Below are positions 42,665 through 52,206 of a DNA stretch of 64,000 bases, piece by piece; position 1 is the first letter of the stretch, and each line of letters starts with the position of its first letter. Made by a program: the position numbers and the translations under genes. The stretch is from positions 1-64,000 of the forward strand of contig JAVJOU010000017.1 in NCBI GenBank assembly GCA_040216635.1, read 5' to 3'. Under the pieces are notes generated by a model. That model did no database searches, was not told the origin of the DNA, and saw only the letters and a list, made by a program, of their open reading frames with translations. This DNA comes from UBA1479 sp040216635. GTDB lineage: Bacteria; Pseudomonadota; Alphaproteobacteria; Rhodospirillales; Casp-alpha2.

Positions 42665-45600
42665 TTATGCGGCGCCGAAACCGCCGCCGCCGGGGGTCTC
42701 GATGATGAACACATCCCCGGCTTTTAGGTCACGGCGGTCGTTGCCGCCCAATTCCTCGACCCGGCCGTCGGCGTGTTCGACCGCATTGCGGCCCAGCATG
42801 CCGTCTCCGCCGCCGGAGAGGCCGTGGGGCGGCACGCGCCGATGGCTGGACAGGATCGCCGCCGTCATGTCCTCCAGGAACCGAATGCGGCGCACCACGC
42901 CGTCACCCCCCCGGTGCGTGCCGTCGCCGCCCGACCCGTGGCGAATGGCGAAGCGTTCCAATAGGACCGGGAATCTCCATTCCAGAACTTCCGGGTCGGT
43001 CAGGCGGGTATTGGTCATATGCGTGTGGACGGCGTCCGTGCCGTCGAAATCGGGCCCGGCGCCGGATCCGCCGCAGATCGTTTCATAATATTGGTGGCGG
43101 TCGTTGCCGAAGGTAAAATTGTTGCAGGTCCCCTGGCTGGAGGCGAGCACCCCAAGGGCGCCGTAAAGCGTATCCGTGATGGCCATGCTGGTTTCCACAT
43201 TGCCCGCGACCACGGCGGCGGGATAGACCGGGGCCAGCATGGATTCCTTGGGGATCACCAGTTTCAGCGGCTTCAGGCAGCCCGCGTTGAGCGGGATATC
43301 GTCGTCGATCAGCGTGCGGAAGGTATAAAGAACCGCCGCATGACAGACGGCGGTGGGCGCGTTGAAGTTGCTGTCCAACTGCGCCGACGAGCCCGAGAAA
43401 TCGAGCGTCGCCTCGCGCTTTTTCCTGTTCACCTTGATCTTTACGTCGATCACGGCGCCGTTGTCCATCTCGCTGCGGAATTCCCCGTTCTTCAAGACAT
43501 CCAGCACCCGGCGCAGGCTTTCTTCGGCATTGTCCTGCACGTGGTCCATATAGGCCCAGACGGTATCGAGCCCGAAATGATCGACCATCTTGCGCAGTTC
43601 CTGGGCTCCTTTTTCGTTGGCCGCGATCTGGGCCGCCAGATCGGCCAGGTTCTGATCGAAATTGCGCACGGGGTAGGGGCCGCCGCACAAAAGCTCACGC
43701 AGGGCGTCTTCGCGCAGATTGCCCTGATCGACCAAAAGGAAGTTGTCGATCAGCACGCCTTCTTCTTCGACCGTTGTGCTGTCGGGCGGCATGGAGCCTG
43801 GTGTAATGCCGCCGATGTCGGCGTGATGGCCGCGTGATCCGACATAGAACAAAATGTCCCGGCCCGCATCGTCGAATACGGGCGTGATGACCGTGACGTC
43901 CGGCAGGTGCGTGCCGCCGTTATAAGGCGCGTTCAGGGCATAGACATTGCCGGGCTTCATTTTGCCGGCGTTTTCGCGCATCACGGCGCGGATGCTTTCG
44001 CCCATGGAGCCCAGGTGCACCGGAATGTGCGGCGCGTTGGCGATCAGTTCGCCCTGTTTGTCGAACACGGCGCAGGAGAAATCGAGCCGTTCCTTGATGT
44101 TCACGGAATAGCTGGTGTTGGCGAGGGTCGTGCCCATCTGTTCGGCGATGGACATGAACAGGTTGTTGAAGATTTCCAGCATTACCGGATCGGCCTGGGT
44201 GCCGATGGCATGGGCTTCCGGGCGGGCTTCCACCCGGGTCAGGATCAGATGGCCCTTGCGGGTCATTTCCGCTGACCAGCCGGGCTCGATCACGATGGTC
44301 GAGGTGTTTTCGACCAAAATCGCGGGCCCGCCCACACGGTCGCCCGGAAGCAGGGCCTCGGTCCGGTAAACGGGCGTTTCATAACCCTTGCCGCCGGAGG
44401 TCATGGGCACCAGGGTCATGGGGCGCAGCGCGGCCACGCCGGGGATGTCTTCGATGTCCGGATCTTCCGCCATACCGGCGCGGCCCACGACTTCGACCGA
44501 CACGGCTTCGATGATGTGTCCGCGGCCGGGGGCGGTGAAGCCATAGCGCTGACGGTGCAGGTTTTCGAATTCCTCGATCATCTTGTGGCGATCACCGAAG
44601 GGCACGATCAGTGCCGTGTCCGTGCCCTTGTATCGCAGGTGGGCATGGCGGTAGACCTCGATCAGTTCCTTGTCGATGTTCTGATCGGTGATTTCCCGCT
44701 GCGCGTCCGCTTCCAGGTCTTCGATGATTTCCATCAGGGGGGCGGTCAGCCCGGCGGCGAGGGGGGCTTCGACGGCTTTTTCCCGGATCGCCCGCACATC
44801 GGCCAACCCCATGCCGTAGGCCGACAGCACGCCGGCGAAAGGATGCAGAAACACGGTGTTCATGCCCAGCGCGTCGGCGACCAGACAGGCATGCTGGCCG
44901 GCGGCACCCCCGAAACAGTTGAGAACGTATTCCGTCACGTCGTGGCCGCGCTGCACGGAAATTTTCTTGATGGCATTGGCCATGTTCTCGACGGCGATCT
45001 TAAGGAAGCCCTCGGCGACTTCTTCCGGCGAGCGATCATCACCGGTCTGCTCATAGATGGTCCGGGCCATGTCTTCGAATTTGCGGCGCACGGCGAGGTG
45101 ATCCAGCGCCTCGTCCCCGTTGGGTCCGAACACGGCGGGGAAATACTTCGGCTGAACCTTGCCCAGCATGACGTTACAATCGGTCACGGTCAGCGGCCCG
45201 CCCCGGCGGTAGCAGGCCGGGCCGGGATCGGCGCCGGCACTGTCCGGGCCGACCCGGTAGCGCGCACCGTCGAAATGCAGGATCGATCCGCCGCCCGCCG
45301 CCACCGTATGAATGTTCATCATGGGGGCCCGCATGCGCACGCCCGCGACCAGGGTTTCGAAGGTGCGTTCGTACTCGCCGTCATAGTGCGAGACATCCGT
45401 CGACGTGCCGCCCATGTCGAAGCCGATGATTTTCTCGAACCCCGCCATGCGGGCCGTCTCCACCATGCCGACCACGCCGCCCGCCGGGCCGGACAGGATC
45501 GAATCCTTGCCCTGGAACAGGTGGGCATCGGTCAGGCCGCCGTTGGACTGCATGAATTGCAGCGGCGTGTCGCCCAGGTCGGCTGCGACCCGGTCCACAT

Positions 45601-46291
45601 AGCGGCGCAGGATTGGCGACAGGTAGGCGTCGACCACCGTGGTGTCGCCGCGGCTGACCAGTTTCATCAGGGGGCTGACCTGATGGCTTGTCGATATCTG
45701 GGTGAAGCCGATGTCGCGGGCGATGGCGGCGGCCCGGCGTTCATGGTCAGAATGGCGGTAGCCGTGCATGAACACGATGGCGGCGGCGCGGATACCTGCA
45801 TCGAAGGCATCCTGCAGATCGGTGCGCAGGCGCGCTTCGTCCAGGGGGATGAGGACCTCGCCCTGGGCGTTGATGCGCTCGCCAGTTTCGATCACGCGTT
45901 CGTACAGCATTTCCGGCAGCTCGATATGCCGCGCGAAGATATCGGGGCGGGCTTGGTATCCGATGCGCAGCGCATCGCCGAAGCCGTCGGTGATAACCAG
46001 GGCCGTGCGGTCGCCCTTGCGCTCCAACAGCGCATTGGTGGCCACGGTGGTGCCCATCTTGACGACGCTGACCGCATCCTCGGGGATCGCATCGTTGGGC
46101 ATCAGGCCCAGGATGTCGCGGATGCCTTGCAGGGCTGCGTCTTCATACTGATCCGGGTTTTCCGACAGCAGCTTATGGGTCGTGACTCGACCGTCCGGCC
46201 CGCGCGCGACCAGGTCCGTGAAGGTGCCGCCCCGGTCGATCCAGACGTGCCAGCCGGATGTTTGTCCAGATTTTTGTGTTGCGTCCGCCAT
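42665..46291 (-). CDS. Hydantoinase/5-oxoprolinase, fused HyuA-HyuB
   Basis: The protein has 1208 residues. The HyuA half opens with WIDRGGTFTDLVARGPDGR (ATP-binding) and has IGFDMGGTSTDVSHYDG. The HyuB half begins near 690 (NLFMSIAEQMGTTLANTSYS) and includes HADIGGITPGSMPP and the Gly-rich end GGDGTHRGGDGVVRR. Fusion in one chain is typical of ATP-dependent 5-oxoprolinases, which open 5-oxoproline to glutamate, but hydantoins or related cyclic amides are also possible. The start is ATG 46291; the frame extends by a TTG only. It is divergent from the dehydrogenase at 46412. Confidence 0.9.
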   Translation of the reverse strand: MADATQKSGQTSGWHVWIDRGGTFTDLVARGPDGRVTTHKLLSENPDQYEDAALQGIRDILGLMPNDAIPEDAVSVVKMGTTVATNALLERKGDRTALVITDGFGDALRIGYQARPDIFARHIELPEMLYERVIETGERINAQGEVLIPLDEARLRTDLQDAFDAGIRAAAIVFMHGYRHSDHERRAAAIARDIGFTQISTSHQVSPLMKLVSRGDTTVVDAYLSPILRRYVDRVAADLGDTPLQFMQSNGGLTDAHLFQGKDSILSGPAGGVVGMVETARMAGFEKIIGFDMGGTSTDVSHYDGEYERTFETLVAGVRMRAPMMNIHTVAAGGGSILHFDGARYRVGPDSAGADPGPACYRRGGPLTVTDCNVMLGKVQPKYFPAVFGPNGDEALDHLAVRRKFEDMARTIYEQTGDDRSPEEVAEGFLKIAVENMANAIKKISVQRGHDVTEYVLNCFGGAAGQHACLVADALGMNTVFLHPFAGVLSAYGMGLADVRAIREKAVEAPLAAGLTAPLMEIIEDLEADAQREITDQNIDKELIEVYRHAHLRYKGTDTALIVPFGDRHKMIEEFENLHRQRYGFTAPGRGHIIEAVSVEVVGRAGMAEDPDIEDIPGVAALRPMTLVPMTSGGKGYETPVYRTEALLPGDRVGGPAILVENTSTIVIEPGWSAEMTRKGHLILTRVEARPEAHAIGTQADPVMLEIFNNLFMSIAEQMGTTLANTSYSVNIKERLDFSCAVFDKQGELIANAPHIPVHLGSMGESIRAVMRENAGKMKPGNVYALNAPYNGGTHLPDVTVITPVFDDAGRDILFYVGSRGHHADIGGITPGSMPPDSTTVEEEGVLIDNFLLVDQGNLREDALRELLCGGPYPVRNFDQNLADLAAQIAANEKGAQELRKMVDHFGLDTVWAYMDHVQDNAEESLRRVLDVLKNGEFRSEMDNGAVIDVKIKVNRKKREATLDFSGSSAQLDSNFNAPTAVCHAAVLYTFRTLIDDDIPLNAGCLKPLKLVIPKESMLAPVYPAAVVAGNVETSMAITDTLYGALGVLASSQGTCNNFTFGNDRHQYYETICGGSGAGPDFDGTDAVHTHMTNTRLTDPEVLEWRFPVLLERFAIRHGSGGDGTHRGGDGVVRRIRFLEDMTAAILSSHRRVPPHGLSGGGDGMLGRNAVEHADGRVEELGGNDRRDLKAGDVFIIETPGGGGFGAA

Positions 46292-46411
46292 GTGGTCGGT
46301 TGCCGGCCCTCTCAAACCCCCGTGGTCCCGGATTTACTTGTGGCTTCGGTGAAAGACCGGATAGAACAGCCTCACAGACAAAAACACAAGACCAAGAGGA
46401 CATCCATCCTA

Positions 46412-47452
46412 ATGTCGCGTACGCTCGCCTATTTTGAAAATTTCATGGATCCCGTCGCCCTGGACATCCTGGGTAAGGAATCCGATCTGACGGCCCAACG
46501 CATCGCTTTCGCCGATGACGCGGATCACAATTGGCAACTATTGGAACGGGCTCATGGCTGCCAGTTCCTGCCGACCACGGAAACGCCCGAGGCATGGTAT
46601 CCGACGCGCGCGTTCCTGGAACGCTGCCCCAACCTGCTGGCCGTGTCTTCGACCGGGGCGGGCTACGACATGATGGATGTCGATGCCTGCAACGATCTTG
46701 GCATCATGGTGGTCAACAATTCGGGCGCCAATTCCGTTTCCGTGGCTCAGCACGTTCTGGGCCTGGCGCTGACCCTGTCCAAACAGATCGCCCAGACGGA
46801 CAAGGCGATCCGCCGGGACGCCCGCGTCAACCGTCTGAACTTCATCGGATCGGAACTGACGGGCAAGACCGTCGGCATCGTCGGTCTGGGCAACATCGGT
46901 CGGCTGGTCGCGGGCTATGTGAAGGTATTCGGTGCCAAGGCGATTGCCTATGACCCCTATATTTCCGACGCCGATTTTGCCGAACGCGGGGCGGACAAGG
47001 TCGATTTCGAAACCTTGTTCCGGGAAGCCGATATCGTTTCCGTCAACTGCCCGCTGAATACGGAAACCCGGGGCATGGTCGATGGGCGCGCGTTTTCCTT
47101 GATGAAGCCCACGGCCTATTTCATCACCACGGCGCGGGGCGGCATCGCCGATCAGGAAGCCCTGGTCGCCGCATTGAAGGAAAAACGCATCCAAGGGGCG
47201 GGGCTTGATGTTTTCGACGTCGAGCCCACGGGCAACGACAACCCGTTCATCGGGTTCGACAACGTGTTGTTGTCGCCGCATAACGCGGGTGTGACCCATG
47301 AATGCAATTACAACATGGCCAAGGCGGCGGCCGAGCAGTGGATCACCATCCTGCGCGGCGAAAAACCGCCCCGCCTGAAGAACCCGGAGGTCTGGGAGCG
47401 TTATACCGAGCGGTATGAACGTATTTTCGGACAGGCCGTGGCGGCGGAGTAG
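46412..47452 (+). CDS. D-2-hydroxyacid dehydrogenase
   Basis: The protein has 346 residues. The NAD site is TVGIVGLGNIGRLVAGYVK, and the catalytic set is visible: Arg in TTARGGIADQEAL, Glu in DVFDVEPTG and His in LLSPHNAGVT. The long open frame upstream to 44516 is a GC-driven extension antisense to the hydantoinase gene and is not used; the start at 46412 has AGAGGA in front. It reduces 2-oxo acids or oxidises D-2-hydroxy acids. Next to an L-2-hydroxyacid-type oxidase, it suggests hydroxy-acid turnover. Substrate not defined. Confidence 0.9.
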   Translation: MSRTLAYFENFMDPVALDILGKESDLTAQRIAFADDADHNWQLLERAHGCQFLPTTETPEAWYPTRAFLERCPNLLAVSSTGAGYDMMDVDACNDLGIMVVNNSGANSVSVAQHVLGLALTLSKQIAQTDKAIRRDARVNRLNFIGSELTGKTVGIVGLGNIGRLVAGYVKVFGAKAIAYDPYISDADFAERGADKVDFETLFREADIVSVNCPLNTETRGMVDGRAFSLMKPTAYFITTARGGIADQEALVAALKEKRIQGAGLDVFDVEPTGNDNPFIGFDNVLLSPHNAGVTHECNYNMAKAAAEQWITILRGEKPPRLKNPEVWERYTERYERIFGQAVAAE

Positions 47453-47467
47453 GCCGCCCCACGCCGG

Positions 47468-48595
47468 TCAGTTTTCCACAAGACCGGCGACACGCTTGGC
47501 GATCGCCAGGGACGAGGTCAGGCCCGGGCTTTCGATGCCGTACAGGCCGACATAGTTGGCGAGCCCGTGCACGTCCGCGCCCTGGATGACGAAGTCGGCG
47601 GCGTATTTGTCGTCGCTGTTGGTCAGCTTGGGCCTGACACCCGTGTATCCCGGTGACAGGGCGCCGTCGGGCAGGCCCGGCCAATAGCGGCGGATCGCGC
47701 CGTAGAAGCTTTCCGCCCGGCTTTCGTCGACCTTGTAATCGATCTGGTCCGGATGGGTGATGTCGAGCCATTCCACATCGGGGCCGAACTTGGTGCCGCC
47801 GCCCAGGTCCAGGGTCGAATGCGTGCCCAGTCCGCCGACCACGGGGGCCGGATAGATCAGATGGTTGAACGGGCTTTTCCCGGCGATGGTGAAATAATGC
47901 CCCTTGGCGTAGAAGGCGCCGGGAATGCTGTCTTCGGGGATGCCGTCGATGGCATGGGCGATGTGCTGGGCGTACAGCCCGCCCGCGTTGATCACCAGGG
48001 AGCAGTCCAATTCCATGGGGGCGTCGCCGCCGGCACGGATGCGGATTTGCCCGTCGGCCAGAACCTCGCCGCCTAGGGTCGGCGTGTTGAAGGCGATCAT
48101 GCCGCCCCGGTCTTCCAATTCGCCCTGCAGGGACAGCATATAGCCGTGGCTTTCGATGATCCCGGTGGAAGGGGACAGCAGACCCGCCGCCGCCGTCACG
48201 TTGGGCTCCATTTCCTTCATCTGCTTGGCGTCCAGCCAGGTCAGGTCGTGAACGCCATTGGCTTCACCCTTGGCTTTCAATTCTTCCAGCTTGGCGATTT
48301 CATCCTCGGTGATGGCGACGATCACCTTGCCGATCCGATTGTGTTCGATCCCATGGCTGGCGCAGTAGTCATAGAGCATGTGCTTGCCTTCGACACAGCA
48401 CAGCGCCTTCAATGAATCCTTGGCGTAATAAATGCCGCCGTGGATCACTTCCGAATTACGGGAACTGGTGCCCGTGCCGATGTCTTCGGCTTTTTCCAGC
48501 ACGATGACGTCACGTCCCGCCTGGGCCAGCGTGCGGGCGCAGGCCAGCCCGACGACGCCCGCGCCGATGACGACTGTATCAACCTGTTCGGCCAT
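47468..48595 (-). CDS. FAD-dependent oxidoreductase, L-2-hydroxyglutarate oxidase-like
   Basis: The protein has 375 residues from ATG 48595 with AGGAG upstream. The Rossmann FAD motif is VVIGAGVVGLACARTLAQAG, followed by TGTSSRNSEVIHGGIYY, typical of the LhgO branch of the DAO family. The C-terminal FAD contact is YVGLYGIESPGLTSSLAIAK. It would oxidise an L-2-hydroxy acid and pass electrons on. It is convergent with the D-2-hydroxyacid dehydrogenase and divergent from a BASS-like transporter. Confidence 0.87.
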   Translation of the reverse strand: MAEQVDTVVIGAGVVGLACARTLAQAGRDVIVLEKAEDIGTGTSSRNSEVIHGGIYYAKDSLKALCCVEGKHMLYDYCASHGIEHNRIGKVIVAITEDEIAKLEELKAKGEANGVHDLTWLDAKQMKEMEPNVTAAAGLLSPSTGIIESHGYMLSLQGELEDRGGMIAFNTPTLGGEVLADGQIRIRAGGDAPMELDCSLVINAGGLYAQHIAHAIDGIPEDSIPGAFYAKGHYFTIAGKSPFNHLIYPAPVVGGLGTHSTLDLGGGTKFGPDVEWLDITHPDQIDYKVDESRAESFYGAIRRYWPGLPDGALSPGYTGVRPKLTNSDDKYAADFVIQGADVHGLANYVGLYGIESPGLTSSLAIAKRVAGLVEN

Positions 48596-48725
48596 GGATG
48601 CTCCTGAGTATTGGGATTTCTTGGTTGGATTGTATACACGTTGGATGGCTATGCTTCGGTTTGCCCCATAACGTGCCGGCGTGCAAGTCTCCGAATGCCG
48701 TCCTTTTCCACTACGAGAAAAACAC

Positions 48726-49688
48726 ATGAATCCCGCAGCACCGATCGTCATGTTTCTCGGCTTTCTCGGCCGGCATGCCACCACCATGATGGCTGTGGGC
48801 GTGTTTTCGGGCCTGGCCCTTCCCGGGGTGACGATCCATCTGCAGCCCTGGCTGACCCATATGGTCTGGGTTCTGATGTTCGTTTCCATGGTTCATATCG
48901 ACTGGGCGGACGTGATCGGCCATATCCGCCGGCCATTCCTTCTGGGCACGGCGCTGGTCTGGATGCTGGCCGTCACACCGGTGCTGACCTGGCTGATCGT
49001 CAAGGACACGGGGCTGTCGCCGGGCCTGATCGTCGCCGTGGTGCTGACGGCGGCCAGTTGCCCCCTGATGTCGACACCCGCCGTCGGCATGATCATCGGT
49101 CTGGACGGGGCTTTCCTTTTGCTGGTGCTGGTGGCGGAGACCTTTCTGGTGCCGCTGACCTTGCCGGTCGTTTCCTCGACACTGGTTGCAACCCCGCTTT
49201 CGACCCTGGACCTCATGGGCCGGCTGGCGGCCTTGGTCGCTTCGACCTTTGCCGCCGCCGTGGCGGCGCAATGGATATTGGGCAAGGGGCGGCTTAATGC
49301 CTGGCGCGAACCCCTGCACGGGGTGTCTGTGGTCCTGCTGGTCGGGTTTGCCGCCGGGCTGATGGCGGGCGTGCCCCAGGCCTTCGCCGAAAATCCCGAC
49401 CACGTGATCTTCGTAACGATCCTCAGCTTCGCCGTCTATGCCGGGTTGCAACTGGCCGGGGCGGGGGCGTTCATGGCCGTGGGCCGGGCGCTGGGCCGGG
49501 ATTGGGACCGGGTCAAGGTTCTGTCGGCGGCCTTTGCCTCGGGCAACCGCAACCTTGCGATTTTGATCGCGGTTTTGTTACCGGCCATCGATGCGGATAC
49601 CATGCTTTACTTCGTGGTCGGCCAGTTTCCCATCTATCTGATGCCGGCCGTATGGCGGCAACTGGCGAAACGGTTGCTGCCTGCCTAG
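48726..49688 (+). CDS. BASS/SBF-like membrane transporter
   Basis: The protein has 320 residues, with about 9-10 hydrophobic segments and the two-fold pattern of the bile acid:sodium symporter superfamily: helix-breaking LTAASCPLMSTPAVGMI in the first half and SAAFASGNRNLAILIAVLLPA in the second, corresponding to the crossing helices. The family moves organic anions with sodium. Divergent from the FAD oxidoreductase, it may import that enzyme's hydroxy acid. Start at 48726; the frame upstream to 48681 is not needed. Confidence 0.78.
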   Translation: MNPAAPIVMFLGFLGRHATTMMAVGVFSGLALPGVTIHLQPWLTHMVWVLMFVSMVHIDWADVIGHIRRPFLLGTALVWMLAVTPVLTWLIVKDTGLSPGLIVAVVLTAASCPLMSTPAVGMIIGLDGAFLLLVLVAETFLVPLTLPVVSSTLVATPLSTLDLMGRLAALVASTFAAAVAAQWILGKGRLNAWREPLHGVSVVLLVGFAAGLMAGVPQAFAENPDHVIFVTILSFAVYAGLQLAGAGAFMAVGRALGRDWDRVKVLSAAFASGNRNLAILIAVLLPAIDADTMLYFVVGQFPIYLMPAVWRQLAKRLLPA

Positions 49689-49718
49689 ATTAGGGCAACG
49701 AATTTTATTGGTATCCGT

Positions 49719-50465
49719 ATGATCAACAGAAAAACATTACGGGCTGTGGCGAAGGGGGTGTTTCTGGTCCTGGTCGCCAGTGCGGCCATCGGCATCGGGA
49801 AACACAACGTCATGGCGGATTGGCGCACGGCCAGCCGGGAGCCCCTGGGCATTGCGCCCGACCCGGCGGAACACAGCGAAGCCATTGTGCAGGTTTATTC
49901 GGCCAGGGCTTTTTCCTGGCGCGGGATTTTCGGCGTGCATACTTGGATCGCGACCAAGCCGACCGATGCGGATGCCTTCACGGTGTACGAAATCATCGGC
50001 TGGCGGGCGCGTTACGGCGGATCGGCCCTGGCCGTGACGGAGAAAGAGCCCGACCAACGCTGGTTCGGGGCCGAGCCCGAAATCATCGCCGACAAGCGGG
50101 GGGCGGGTGTGGACGACATGATCAAACGCATCGATACCACCGCCCGTGCCTATCCTTACGACAAGGAATACACGGTCTGGCCCGGGCCCAATTCCAATAC
50201 CTTCACGGCCTTCGTCGCCCGTGCCGTGCCGGAACTGGGGGTAGACCTGCCGCCCACGGCCATCGGCAAGGACTACATCCCGGGCGGAATCGCCGCCAAA
50301 ACACCCAGCGGCACCGGCTATCAGGTTTCCCTGTTCGGCCTGTTGGGCGTGATGGCGGGGGTCGAGGAAGGGGTCGAGATCAATATCCTGGGCCTGACCT
50401 TCGGCATCGACCCGAAGGACCTTGCCATCAAACTGCCCCTGGCAGGACGGCTGGGTCCGTCGTAA
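49719..50465 (+). CDS. DUF3750 family protein
   Basis: The protein has 248 residues with an N-terminal hydrophobic segment (GVFLVLVASAAIGIGKH) that could be a signal anchor. Conserved-looking stretches are FSWRGIFGVHTWIATKPTDA, YDKEYTVWPGPNSNTFTAFV and SLFGLLGVMAGVEEGVEINI, characteristic of the DUF3750 family found widely in proteobacteria. His and Cys-like positions are few. Function unknown. It is between the transporter gene and djlA-like gene, on the same strand, 66 bp before the latter. Confidence 0.8.
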   Translation: MINRKTLRAVAKGVFLVLVASAAIGIGKHNVMADWRTASREPLGIAPDPAEHSEAIVQVYSARAFSWRGIFGVHTWIATKPTDADAFTVYEIIGWRARYGGSALAVTEKEPDQRWFGAEPEIIADKRGAGVDDMIKRIDTTARAYPYDKEYTVWPGPNSNTFTAFVARAVPELGVDLPPTAIGKDYIPGGIAAKTPSGTGYQVSLFGLLGVMAGVEEGVEINILGLTFGIDPKDLAIKLPLAGRLGPS

Positions 50466-50531
50466 TAAAGGCCGGTAAGTATTCATACCGCCGTTCGGCG
50501 GGCACGACATTCAGGGACATTCGAACAACAC

Positions 50532-51284
50532 ATGAGCATTTGGGGAAAGGTCGTCGGCGGGGTCGCCGGGTTCGCCATGGGCGGCCCGTTGGGCGCGCTT
50601 ATCGGCGGGGTCGCCGGTCATATGTACGACCAGCGCAAGGAAGAAGAAGCCCTGTTGGGCGGTGCGACCGGCGCGGATGCCGAAAACGAAGCCCGTCAGG
50701 TCGCCTTTACCCAATCAGTAATCGTGCTGGCCGCCAAGATGGCGAAATCGGACGGTGCCGTGTCCAAGGACGAAATCCTGGCTTTCCGCCGCATGTTCCA
50801 TGTCCCGCCCGAAGACGAAGCCGCCGTCGGCAAGCTGTTCAACGAGGCCCGCAAGGACGCCACCGGCTACGAGCCCTATGCGGAACAGATCGCCATGATG
50901 TTCGCGCGCGAACCGGCGGTGCTGGAGGAATTGCTCGCGGCCCTGTTCCACATCGCCAAGGCCGACGGCGCCGTGCATCCCGGCGAGATGGAATTCCTGC
51001 GCCGCACGGCCCTGATTTTCGGTTTCACGCCGCAGGGGTTCGAACGCCTGAAGGCGACCCATCTGGATGAATCCAAGAAAGCCGACCCTTACGAGATTTT
51101 GGGGGTGACGCGCGATATGTCGGATGCCGACATCAAAAAAGCCTATCGTCAGTTGATCCGTGAAAACCATCCCGACAAGCTGATGGCCGAGGGCATGCCC
51201 CAGGAATTCATCGACCTGGCCAACGAAAAGATGGCGACCATCAACGCGGCCTACGATCAGGTCGAGAAGGAACGGGGTCTCTAG
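50532..51284 (+). CDS. djlA: DjlA-type J-domain protein with TerB domain
   Basis: The protein has 250 residues. The N-terminal glycine-rich hydrophobic stretch (VGGVAGFAMGGPLGALIGGV) is the DjlA membrane anchor type. A TerB-like domain covers about 55-170 (AKMAKSDGAVSKDEI, HIAKADGAVHPGEM). The C-terminal J domain (185-250) has DPYEILGV, KKAYRQLIRENHPDKL and the essential HPD. It acts as a DnaK co-chaperone at the membrane. Confidence 0.92.
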   Translation: MSIWGKVVGGVAGFAMGGPLGALIGGVAGHMYDQRKEEEALLGGATGADAENEARQVAFTQSVIVLAAKMAKSDGAVSKDEILAFRRMFHVPPEDEAAVGKLFNEARKDATGYEPYAEQIAMMFAREPAVLEELLAALFHIAKADGAVHPGEMEFLRRTALIFGFTPQGFERLKATHLDESKKADPYEILGVTRDMSDADIKKAYRQLIRENHPDKLMAEGMPQEFIDLANEKMATINAAYDQVEKERGL

Positions 51285-51331
51285 GGTATAATGGCTGCGG
51301 GTGGTGTGCTGCCTGCGAGGGGGAATGTGCT

Positions 51332-52033
51332 ATGCCAGAGATCATCATCGACCCCAGCCCCAATTTCGACGACCGCGGCCCGGCATTTACGGTCGATATG
51401 CTGGTCCTGCATTACACCGGCATGGAAACGAAAGAAGCCGCGCTCGGACGTCTCAAGGACGCCAAGGCCGAGGTCTCGGCCCATTATCTGATCGACGAGG
51501 ACGGCAACGTCCACCGCCTGGTGGATGAGGGCAACCGCGCCTGGCATGCGGGCGTGGCCCATTGGCGGGGCCGGGCCGACATCAACGCGCGCTCCATCGG
51601 GATCGAACTGGTCAATCCGGGCCATGAATTCGGATATCGGGAATTTCCGGAAGCCCAGATCCGGGAATTGGAAGCCGTCTGTTTCGGCGTGCTGACCCGC
51701 CATCCCATCCCGGCCCGCAACGTGGTCGGCCATTCCGACGTGGCCCCCACCCGCAAAACCGACCCCGGTGAACTGTTTCCCTGGGAACGATTGGCGCAGA
51801 AAGGCATCGGCCTATGGCCGGGCGAGAGCGACAACCTGATGATGGAAACGGACGCCTTGGCTGATGCCTTGAAAGAAATCGGCTACGACGTCACGGACTT
51901 CAGTGCGGCCCTTAAGGCGTTTCAGCGCCATTGGCGGCCCGCGCGTGTCACGGGGCGCATCGATGCGGAAACGGCGCGGCGGGTGTTCGGGCTGGTCGAC
52001 GCGATCCGCCGCGACGAGGCGGGGCTCGTTTAA
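51332..52033 (+). CDS. N-acetylmuramoyl-L-alanine amidase (Amidase_2) with peptidoglycan-binding domain
   Basis: The protein has 233 residues. The Amidase_2 domain (about 15-160) has the zinc ligands in MLVLHYTGM and GHSDVAPTRKTDPGELF, and SAHYLIDEDGNVHRLV. A C-terminal PG_binding_1-like domain (about 175-225; DVTDFSAALKAFQRHWRP) follows. The architecture matches AmiD-like enzymes. There is no signal peptide, so it may act in the cytoplasm like AmpD, cleaving recycled anhydro-muropeptides. GAGGGGGAA precedes the ATG. Confidence 0.88.
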   Translation: MPEIIIDPSPNFDDRGPAFTVDMLVLHYTGMETKEAALGRLKDAKAEVSAHYLIDEDGNVHRLVDEGNRAWHAGVAHWRGRADINARSIGIELVNPGHEFGYREFPEAQIRELEAVCFGVLTRHPIPARNVVGHSDVAPTRKTDPGELFPWERLAQKGIGLWPGESDNLMMETDALADALKEIGYDVTDFSAALKAFQRHWRPARVTGRIDAETARRVFGLVDAIRRDEAGLV

Positions 52034-52037
52034 GTAA

Positions 52038-52174
52038 ACCACTGAGACACAGAGATAGTGAGAAGAGACAGATTATGGATTCCCGCCTTCGCGGGAATGA
52101 CAAGAATCTAAGTCGCCACCCCCGCCAAGGCGGGGGTCCAGGAATTCTTCTCACCGCCTCTGTGTCTCTGTGGT
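52038..52174. repeat. 137-bp element with 29-bp terminal inverted repeats and two inner hairpins
   Basis: The arms 52038-52066 and 52146-52174 are inverted copies matching at 25 of 29 positions. Inside are ATTCCCGCCTTCGCGGGAAT (52079-52098), a dRS3-like hairpin, and CCCCCGCCAAGGCGGGGG (52119-52136). There is no ORF. It is a small non-autonomous repeat element lying between the amidase stop and rnpB, and could also fold as RNA in the amidase 3' end. Confidence 0.8.
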
Positions 52175-52206
52175 GCAATTTCCCGGTAATAGGCTATAAC
52201 GCCGAT

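Noticed and set aside
44516..46411. 632-codon upstream extension of the D-2-hydroxyacid dehydrogenase frame
   Set aside because: It lies antisense to the hydantoinase gene, lacks domain motifs, and the normal dehydrogenase N-terminus with ribosome site is at 46412.
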